The notes below the pieces were generated by a model. It was not told the DNA's origin and made no database searches. It saw only the letters and a list, made by a program, of their open reading frames with translations. Positions 58,125 through 64,000 of a stretch of 64,000 nucleotides of DNA are shown here, in pieces. Position 1 is the stretch's first letter. Each line of letters starts with the position of its first letter. This stretch comes from Ruania rhizosphaerae (GTDB lineage: Bacteria; Actinomycetota; Actinomycetes; Actinomycetales; Beutenbergiaceae): NCBI RefSeq assembly GCF_009805705.1, contig NZ_VSMB01000011.1, positions 1 to 64,000 of the forward strand, given 5' to 3'. The translations under genes were made by a program, and so were the position numbers.

Positions 58125-60193
58125 GAGTGCAGTCCTCGGCGTCGCAGCAACGGGTCGATGATCGGGTCGCGGCCTCGCAGGTCGCGATAGGAGTCGAGCG
58201 GATCCTGGCTGTGGCCACGAGAGAGGAGGGCGTCGCGGAAGCGTTGCCCGGCAGCCCGGTTCAGCCCGCCGTCCTCATTCTCGCTGGCCTCCTGGCGGAA
58301 CCAGTCCACAGTATCGGCGTCCAGCACCTCGCTCCAGATATAGGAGTAGTAGCCGGCGTCATAGCCGCCGCCGAAGGTGTGGTTGAAGTAGGTGGTCCGG
58401 TACCGCGGCGGGACGAGCGGATCGGCCAAGCCGTACCCGTCAAGGGCGCGCGCCTCGAAGGCTTCCACCTCGCTCACACGGGTGGGCACCTCGTCAGGGC
58501 TGAGGTGGTGCCAGGCCTGGTCGAGCAGTGCGGCAGCGAGATACTCGGTGGTCGCAAAGCCCTCCCCGTACGACTGGGACTGCCGCAGACGGTTCAGGAG
58601 TTCGGCCGGCATCGGCTCGCCGGTGGCGTGGTGCCGCGCGAACCGGGCCAGTACCTGCGGGTGCCATGCCCACATCTCGTTCACCTGGGAGGGAAACTCC
58701 ACGAAATCCCGCGGCACCGCGGTGCCCGAGACAGACGGGTAGCGGGAGGCGGCGAACAGGCCGTGCAGTGCGTGACCGAACTCGTGGAAGGCGGTGATCA
58801 CCTCATCCCACGTGAGCAGCGTCGGCTCACCTGCCGCGGGCCGGTTGATGTTGAGGTTGTTGACGACCACGGGGCGGCGATCGAGCAGTCCGGAGCCGTC
58901 GACGAGATTGTGCATCCACGCCCCGCCGCGCTTGCCCTCCCGCGCGTCGTAGTCGGCCACGAACAGGCCCAGGCCGGTTCCATCGGCCTCGAACACCTCG
59001 TAGACGCGCACCCTGTCGGCATACCCCTGCAGAGCCTCACGGCGAGTGAGGGTGATGCCGTACAACTGCTCCGCGGCGTAGAAGACGCCGTCGTGGATCA
59101 CCCGGTCCAGCTCGAGATACGGACGCAGCACATCCTCGTCGAAGGAGTACCGGTCCTGGCGCACGCGGTCGGCGTAGAACGCCCAATCCCAGGCGTGCAG
59201 GCTCGCGCCGGGCTCGTCGTGCTGCAACGCCTGCTCGAGTTCGTCCGCCTCCTGCCGGGCGTTGCGGACGGCCGGCCCAGCCAGCTGGCCGAGCAAACCG
59301 GTGACGGCGTCCGCCGTCTTGGCCGTGGCGCCCTGGGCGACGTAGTCGGCGTGGTGAGCGAATCCGAGCAACGCAGCCCGTTCGGCGCGGACGCGGGCGA
59401 GGTCCAGCACGATCTGGCGGGTGTCAGAGGCTGTATCCGGCCCGGTGCCACGGGAGACGGAGGCAGTGTGCACCCGCTGGCGCAGGCCGCGGTCGGGAGC
59501 CTGACCGACGATCGGCTGCGCGGTGGGCAGACCGAGGGTGACCAGCGCACCGCCCTGGCCACGGTCGGCTGCCGACTGCTGAAGAACGGAGACGGTGCTC
59601 TCGGCCAGTCCGGACAGCTCGGCATCGGCGACGGGAACGGCCGCCGCCTCGAGACCGCTGACCACGCGCTGGGCGAACTGGGTCTGCAGCGCGGTGATCT
59701 GGCCATTGAGATGCCGGAGCCGCTGACGCCCGGCCGGGTCGAGCCCGATGCCGGAACGTTCATACCTGGTGAGGTACCGGTTCAGCACCCAGGCGGTCTC
59801 GCCGTCGTGCGTGGCGCCGGCCAGCTCACGGAGCCGGTCATGGAGGCGATCGTCGAGCCAGAGCGCGTCGGCGTGCTCGGCCAGCCGCGGGGCGTACTCG
59901 GCTTCGATGTCGCGGAGCTCATCGGTGCCGACGGAGCTGACGAGGGTGTGGAAGACGTGCTCGACCCGCGTGAGCAACGCGCCTGAGGACTCCAGTGCGT
60001 CCAGGGTGTTCTCGACGGTCGCGGGCTCCGGCCGGGTGGCGATCCGGTCCCACTCCTGACGCTGCTGCGCCATTCCCGCCTCGAGCGCTGGACGCAGATG
60101 TTCGGTACGAACAGCTGCGAAATCGGGGAGTCCGTAGGGCAAGGACCACGGCGCGGCAAACGGGTTGTCGGGCGTGAGAACGGGGGTGGCCAT
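58121..60193 (-). CDS. M3-family oligopeptidase (Dcp/thimet type)
   Basis: This 690-residue cytoplasmic zinc peptidase has the HEFGH motif at residues 470-474 (AFHEFGHALHGLF) and the downstream Glu ligand in VEFPSQVNEMW. The helical M3 fold covers the rest, with YYSYIWSEVLDADTVDWF near the end. It clears peptides of about 5-15 residues, including those released by the proteasome. The start MATPVLTPDNPFAAPWSLPY is typical of actinobacterial Dcp. Coupled to the M20 gene by an ATGA overlap. No signal peptide. Confidence 0.93.
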   Translation of the reverse strand: MATPVLTPDNPFAAPWSLPYGLPDFAAVRTEHLRPALEAGMAQQRQEWDRIATRPEPATVENTLDALESSGALLTRVEHVFHTLVSSVGTDELRDIEAEYAPRLAEHADALWLDDRLHDRLRELAGATHDGETAWVLNRYLTRYERSGIGLDPAGRQRLRHLNGQITALQTQFAQRVVSGLEAAAVPVADAELSGLAESTVSVLQQSAADRGQGGALVTLGLPTAQPIVGQAPDRGLRQRVHTASVSRGTGPDTASDTRQIVLDLARVRAERAALLGFAHHADYVAQGATAKTADAVTGLLGQLAGPAVRNARQEADELEQALQHDEPGASLHAWDWAFYADRVRQDRYSFDEDVLRPYLELDRVIHDGVFYAAEQLYGITLTRREALQGYADRVRVYEVFEADGTGLGLFVADYDAREGKRGGAWMHNLVDGSGLLDRRPVVVNNLNINRPAAGEPTLLTWDEVITAFHEFGHALHGLFAASRYPSVSGTAVPRDFVEFPSQVNEMWAWHPQVLARFARHHATGEPMPAELLNRLRQSQSYGEGFATTEYLAAALLDQAWHHLSPDEVPTRVSEVEAFEARALDGYGLADPLVPPRYRTTYFNHTFGGGYDAGYYSYIWSEVLDADTVDWFRQEASENEDGGLNRAAGQRFRDALLSRGHSQDPLDSYRDLRGRDPIIDPLLRRRGLHS

Positions 60194-60265
60194 GCCTCAT
60201 TCATACCTGATCGCGCCGACACGAATCGCGCCTCAATCATGGTCGCGCACGCTCGGATGATGTCG

Positions 60266-60271
60266 TATAGT
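60266..60271 (+). promoter_or_regulatory. -10-like element of the candidate small RNA
   Basis: TATAGT (60266-60271) gives a predicted start near 60278, just before the first hairpin. No good -35 is visible, which is common for actinobacterial promoters. Confidence 0.4.
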
Positions 60272-60277
60272 CGTGCG

Positions 60278-60408
60278 CAAGCCGGAATCAGTCCCCGTCC
60301 CCCTCGGAGGCGTAGAAGTTCCGGTCAGCCGCGACCGCCGAACGGCCCCCCTCTGAACGGCCGGTCGCGCGGCGGCCCCGATTGCGCTCGACGCGTCGGG
60401 GCCGCTTT
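60278..60408 (+). ncRNA. Probable 6C-type small RNA
   Basis: Hairpin 1 pairs CCGGAA (60282-60287) with TTCCGG (60319-60324) around a loop with CCCCGTCCCCC. Hairpin 2 pairs CGCGACCG (60330-60337) with CGGTCGCG (60362-60369) around a loop holding six consecutive C (60346-60351). A terminator follows: GCGGCCCCGA (60372-60381) pairs with TCGGGGCCGC (60396-60405), then TTT. Two C-rich hairpins plus terminator is the described layout of the actinobacterial 6C (B11) RNA. The region 60194-60643 holds no protein gene. Boundaries are approximate; the family call is by eye. Confidence 0.65.
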
Positions 60409-60561
60409 CATGTCTGCACCGCCTGCCCCAGCACCTCGGCATCGCCTTCCGATCGGCTCGATCGACTCAGGGTCCTGCAGTTCCCTTCCTCCAGCTTCCC
60501 TTCGAGCAGCAGCTGGTCGCCACCGGTCGTGTGCCCGGACCCAGATTTCGATGTGATTCGG

Positions 60562-60590
60562 TTCACAGATCGAGATCAGACGGCTATGTT
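60562..60590 (+). promoter_or_regulatory. Promoter of the secreted subtilase gene
   Basis: TTCACA (60562-60567) and TATGTT (60585-60590) are 17 bases apart, a good housekeeping-type match. The start would be near 60597, giving a leader of about 47 bases before the ATG at 60644. Confidence 0.6.
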
Positions 60591-60643
60591 CGACGGACGT
60601 CCCCATCACGGGACGGACGTCGAACACGATGAGGAGACCCTTC

Positions 60644-63457
60644 ATGCGTCGATCCGATCGATCCGGTGCGGACCGGACCCGACGGGGGGCCGTTGCGATG
60701 GGCAGCGCTGCCGCCCTCGCGCTGACCGCCATCATCCCGTTGAGCGCCGCATCCGCGGACGAGATCACCGATCTCGGTACAGCATCCGACCACGGCGTCG
60801 CAGCGGAACCGGCCGGACTGCAGGCCGAGTCGTCGCCGACCGGAGCCTGGCTCGTCGAAACCGAAGGCACGCCGACCAGTCGCGGTGGCAGCCCGTCGGT
60901 GAACTCCCGGCATGCACGTGAGGTGATCGCTGAGGCGCAGGAGCTCGGTGTCGACCTGAGCGTCCGCAGCGAGCTCGGTTCTCTATGGACGGGCCTGTCG
61001 GTGACGATGTCGGATGCCGACGCCGCCCTGCTCGCCGGCGCCGACGGCGTTCAGGCGGTCTTCCCGGTGCTTCCACTGGAGCTGCCGCCGACACCGACGT
61101 CGGATGTGGTGCCGGAGATGGTCAGCGCCATCACCATGACCGGAGCGGACATCGCCCAGAGCGAGCTCGGCTACGACGGTGAGGGGATCGCCGTCGGGAT
61201 CATCGACACGGGCGTGGACTACCACCACCCGGACCTGGGTGGCTCGGGATCGGAGACCACCTTCCCCACCGAGCGAGTGCCGGTCGGATACGACTTCGTG
61301 GGCGATGACTACAACGCCGACGACAGCAGCGTGGACTTCCAGCCGGTGCCGGCGCCGGACCCGGACCCGGACGACTGCCAGAGCCATGGCACGCACGTGG
61401 CCGGGATCGTGGGAGCGGACGGTGACCCGGCGGACGGCGGGGTACGCGGTGTGGCGCCCGGTGTCACCTTCGGTGCCTACCGGGTGTTCGGCTGCGACGG
61501 CTCCACCACGTCCGACATCATGATCGAGGCGATGGAGCGGGCACTGGAAGACGGGATGGACGTGGTCAACATGTCCATCGGGGCCGCCTTTGCCTCCTGG
61601 CCGGAGTACCCGACAGCGGTGGCCAGCGCTGCGCTGGTGGACGCCGGAGTGGTCGTGGTCGCCTCGATCGGCAACGAGGGTGATCTCGGGCTGTGGGCAG
61701 CCGGAGCGCCCGGCGTAGGCGACGACGTCATCGGCGTGGCGTCCTACGACAACGTCGAGTTCATGGCGAACTCGTTCGGTACCCAGCCGGACGGCGCCGT
61801 CTACCCGTACATCTCGGCTGCCAGTGCCGCCGACGCGCCCACCTCGGGCGAGCTCCCCCTGGCGATCGCGGACCTCCCGCTCGCGTGCGAACCACTGGCC
61901 GGCGACTACTCGGGTCAGGCGGTGATCGTGCAGCGCGGTGACTGCTCGTTCCACATCAAGGCCGTCAACGCCCAGGATGCTGGTGCTGCCGCGATGGTGC
62001 TCTACAACAACGCGCCGGGTCTCGTCTCCCCCACCGTGGAAGGCGAGACCCCGATCACCATCCCGGTCCCGTCCCTCTCCCTGGACGACGGGCTGACCCT
62101 GGTGGCCGCCGTCGAAGAAGGGACGGCCACCGAGCTGGTGTGGAGCGATGAGACGATTTCCGCACCGAACCCGACCGGTGGGCTCATCTCCGACTTCAGC
62201 TCCTACGGCATGACGGCAGACCTGCAGCTCAAGCCCGATCTGGGCGCACCGGGTGGGCAGATCTGGTCGACGATGCCGCTCGAGCAGGGTGGGTACGGAT
62301 CGAAGTCGGGCACGTCGATGGCATCGCCGCATGTGGCGGGCGCGATCGCACTCCTGCTGCAGGCGCGAGACGACCTCGACCCGGGTGAGATCAAGGATGT
62401 GCTGCAGAACTCGGCCGATCCCACGCTGTGGTCGCTCAACACCGACTTCGGGCTGCTGGAGCCGGTGTTCCGCCAAGGGGCCGGGATGCTCGACATCGAT
62501 GCGGCGATCCTGTCCACCACACGGGTCTCCCCCGGCGCGATCGAGCTCGGCGAGAGCGAGCACGGCCCGGTCTCGCGCACGGTGACGCTGCACAACGACG
62601 GCGGGACTGACGTGACGTACACGGTCTCGGCTGAGGATGCGATCGCCACGGGCGGGGATCCGGACGACCCGACGTTCCTGTACGGCGTCAGCAGCGTAGA
62701 TGCCCCTTCGCAGATCACGGTGCCCGCGGGGTCAAGCGTGTCCGTCGATGTCACGATCGCTCCGAGCGCCGATCTGGAGCAGGCGCAGTACGGCGGGTAC
62801 CTGACCCTGATGCCCGAGGACGGCGAACCGATCCGGGTGCCCTACGTCGGGTACGCCGGTGACTATCAGGGGGTGCCGCTGCTCACCGACATCGGGTACG
62901 GGTTGCCGGTGCTCGGCCAGCTCACCGCGTGTGACCGCCTGATCGGAGCGGACTGCACGATGAACGGCGAGTGGGATCTGATGCCGGACGGCGCCACCTA
63001 CTCGATGGCCGACGGCGATGTGCCGACGTTCCTGGTGCACCTGGAGCACCCGGCCCAGTCGCTGGAGATGACGGTCTACGCGGCCGTCGATGGTGAGCGC
63101 GGCGCGGCGATCGGTCCGACGGCGACGTTCCTGGCCACAGAGCATGTGGGACGTTCGGGTGGTGCGGAGGCGTTCACGCCGTACACCTGGGACGGGGTGC
63201 TGGCCTCGGTCTACCGGGCCGGGCGCCACAACACCGAGTGGTCGGTGCCGGACGGGGACTACATCATCGGCCTGACCGTGGTGAACGCCCTCGGCGACCC
63301 GGAGAACCCCGATCACATGGAGAGCGCCGATACCGCGGTGTTCACCATCGACCGGGACGGTGATGGCAACCCACCGAGCGAGTTCCGGGAGCAGCTGCGG
63401 GACGTGCCGCCGAAGATGAAGGGACAGCTGCGTTGCATCGTCGACGGGCGGTGCTGA
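60644..63457 (+). CDS. Secreted S8 subtilisin-like serine protease with PA domain
   Basis: This 937-residue exported protease starts at ATG 60644 (AGGAG 7 bases upstream); an earlier in-frame ATG at 60629 lacks a site. Residues 1-38 form a signal with RRSDR near the start, ending SAASA. An inhibitor-type prodomain follows (about 60-150). The triad is Asp188 (IIDTGVDYHHPD), His248 (SHGTHVAGI) and Ser558 (SGTSMASPHVAG). A PA domain is inserted at about 400-490, and beta-sandwich (Fn3-like) domains follow to the C-terminus. No sortase or membrane anchor, so probably released. Flanked by its own promoter and terminator. Confidence 0.94.
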   Translation: MRRSDRSGADRTRRGAVAMGSAAALALTAIIPLSAASADEITDLGTASDHGVAAEPAGLQAESSPTGAWLVETEGTPTSRGGSPSVNSRHAREVIAEAQELGVDLSVRSELGSLWTGLSVTMSDADAALLAGADGVQAVFPVLPLELPPTPTSDVVPEMVSAITMTGADIAQSELGYDGEGIAVGIIDTGVDYHHPDLGGSGSETTFPTERVPVGYDFVGDDYNADDSSVDFQPVPAPDPDPDDCQSHGTHVAGIVGADGDPADGGVRGVAPGVTFGAYRVFGCDGSTTSDIMIEAMERALEDGMDVVNMSIGAAFASWPEYPTAVASAALVDAGVVVVASIGNEGDLGLWAAGAPGVGDDVIGVASYDNVEFMANSFGTQPDGAVYPYISAASAADAPTSGELPLAIADLPLACEPLAGDYSGQAVIVQRGDCSFHIKAVNAQDAGAAAMVLYNNAPGLVSPTVEGETPITIPVPSLSLDDGLTLVAAVEEGTATELVWSDETISAPNPTGGLISDFSSYGMTADLQLKPDLGAPGGQIWSTMPLEQGGYGSKSGTSMASPHVAGAIALLLQARDDLDPGEIKDVLQNSADPTLWSLNTDFGLLEPVFRQGAGMLDIDAAILSTTRVSPGAIELGESEHGPVSRTVTLHNDGGTDVTYTVSAEDAIATGGDPDDPTFLYGVSSVDAPSQITVPAGSSVSVDVTIAPSADLEQAQYGGYLTLMPEDGEPIRVPYVGYAGDYQGVPLLTDIGYGLPVLGQLTACDRLIGADCTMNGEWDLMPDGATYSMADGDVPTFLVHLEHPAQSLEMTVYAAVDGERGAAIGPTATFLATEHVGRSGGAEAFTPYTWDGVLASVYRAGRHNTEWSVPDGDYIIGLTVVNALGDPENPDHMESADTAVFTIDRDGDGNPPSEFREQLRDVPPKMKGQLRCIVDGRC

Positions 63458-63507
63458 CCAGACCGGCAGTCACTGCCATCCGGGTGAGTCGCAGCCCCTG
63501 ATTCACA

Positions 63508-63547
63508 GGGCGCGGGCCTCGGGCCACCAGGCTCGCGGCCCGCGCCC
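63508..63547 (+). terminator. Terminator of the subtilase gene
   Basis: GGGCGCGGGCC (63508-63518) pairs perfectly with GGCCCGCGCCC (63537-63547) around 18 bases, 50 bases after the stop. The rest of 63458-63682 has no gene. Confidence 0.75.
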
Positions 63548-63682
63548 GGCGTGTCTGGCGCGCTCGGCCTCGTGATCGAAGACACTGCACTACACCAGTG
63601 ACCGGGTTACAGATCGGCAAGCCCGTCATGGTATGTTTACCGGCGTCGCGAACGCCCCTGCGGGAGTGTTCGCCTCACCCTT

Positions 63683-63770
63683 GTCCGGGTGGCGGAAATG
63701 GCAGACGCGCTAGCTTGAGGTGCTAGTGCCCGTATAGGGCGTGGGGGTTCAAGTCCCCCCTCGGACACCA
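63683..63770 (+). tRNA. tRNA-Leu (anticodon GAG), CCA encoded
   Basis: Acceptor arms GTCCGGG and CTCGGAC pair with one G-T. The anticodon stem CTAGC/GCTAG encloses TTGAGGT, giving GAG, which reads CUC. A long variable arm (GTGCCCGTATAGGGCGT) and TTCAAGT T-loop are present, and ACCA at the end is encoded. A -10-like TATGTT lies at 63632-63637. Confidence 0.96.
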
Positions 63771-63864
63771 TGTGACCTGCGGCGATGCAGGATCGCGGAA
63801 GGCGCATCGCCATCTGTTCATCGTCGCCTCCGCGTGAAGATCACATTCCTGAACGCAGCACCGA

Positions 63865-64000
63865 TCAGGGCATCGGTGCGTTGAGGTCCGCGGCCCACGC
63901 ACGTATCGCCTCGCGCTCGGATTCGTCGCACACATACCCGTAGCCGATCCAGTAGTCCTCGGTCTCGAGCGTCCATTCGTCATGGTAGGTGAGCGCGTAG
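63865..64000 (-). CDS. Unidentified protein, C-terminal 44 residues only
   Basis: An open minus-strand frame enters from the right edge and stops with TGA at 63867-63865. The visible end includes YHDEWTLETEDYWIGYGYV and ESEREAIRAWAADLNAPMP. The composition is Trp/Tyr/Asp-rich and coding-like, with no signal or membrane part. I do not recognise a family. The start lies outside the window. The 94 bases to tRNA-Leu hold nothing evident. Confidence 0.5.
   Translation of the reverse strand, partial: YALTYHDEWTLETEDYWIGYGYVCDESEREAIRAWAADLNAPMP

Noticed and set aside
58127-59986. 619-codon plus-strand frame opposite the M3 peptidase gene
   Set aside because: Shadow frame; the minus strand carries the intact HEFGH peptidase.

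Overview
The window is GC-rich, densely coded chromosomal DNA from an actinobacterium. The markers are a complete Pup-proteasome locus (arc, dop, pup, prcB, prcA, pafA), the mycothiol ligase gene mshC, an ANTAR-type response regulator, a CoaE-UPF0157 fusion and the actinobacterial Trp-operon membrane protein. The gene mix suggests a free-living Micrococcales-type organism, possibly Ruania/Beutenbergia-like; that placement is inference. I see no rRNA operon, CRISPR array, insertion sequence, integrase or prophage. Two tRNA-Leu genes and one probable small RNA are present.

Layout: 1-811 is the 5' part of a secreted SdrD-B-like surface protein running off the left edge. 1081-7260 is an amino-sugar uptake locus: regulator, SIS protein, binding protein and two permeases leftward, with a divergent sugar kinase and a candidate operator between them. 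7277-19797 is housekeeping: uvrB, an esterase, an OsmC protein, coaE, pcp, rpsA, a methyltransferase, polA, a thioesterase, an acetyltransferase and an ANTAR regulator. 19848-23346 holds tRNA-Leu(CAA), an arginine deiminase overlapping a HAD phosphatase gene, and two tandem paralogous lipoproteins of unknown role. 23553-31187 is pyk, gltD and gltB.

31448-39724 is a leftward run hisI-trpE-(four small membrane proteins)-trpC-trpB-trpA-lgt, with several 4-base stop/start overlaps. An ABC-exporter remnant and a TIGR03085-like gene separate hisI from hisF. 40574-49868 is trmI-arc-dop-pup-prcB-prcA-pafA-FKBP-hisF, all leftward: Pup is activated by Dop, ligated by PafA, and tagged proteins are unfolded by ARC into the PrcA/PrcB core. 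Further right are a site-2 protease, a HAD phosphatase, a PAC2 protein, mshC, uppP, an aldo/keto reductase, small conserved proteins, overlapping M20 and M3 peptidase genes, a probable 6C-type small RNA, a large secreted subtilase with its own promoter and terminator, tRNA-Leu(GAG), and the 3' end of an unidentified gene.

Most of the window is core genome in familiar actinobacterial order. The least explained items are the 6C-like RNA (about 60278-60408), the repeated element between the sugar regulator and kinase (6196-6243), the arginine deiminase/HAD/twin-lipoprotein block (20016-23346), and a fossil ABC transporter end (39751-39912). No clearly new multi-gene system is demonstrated.
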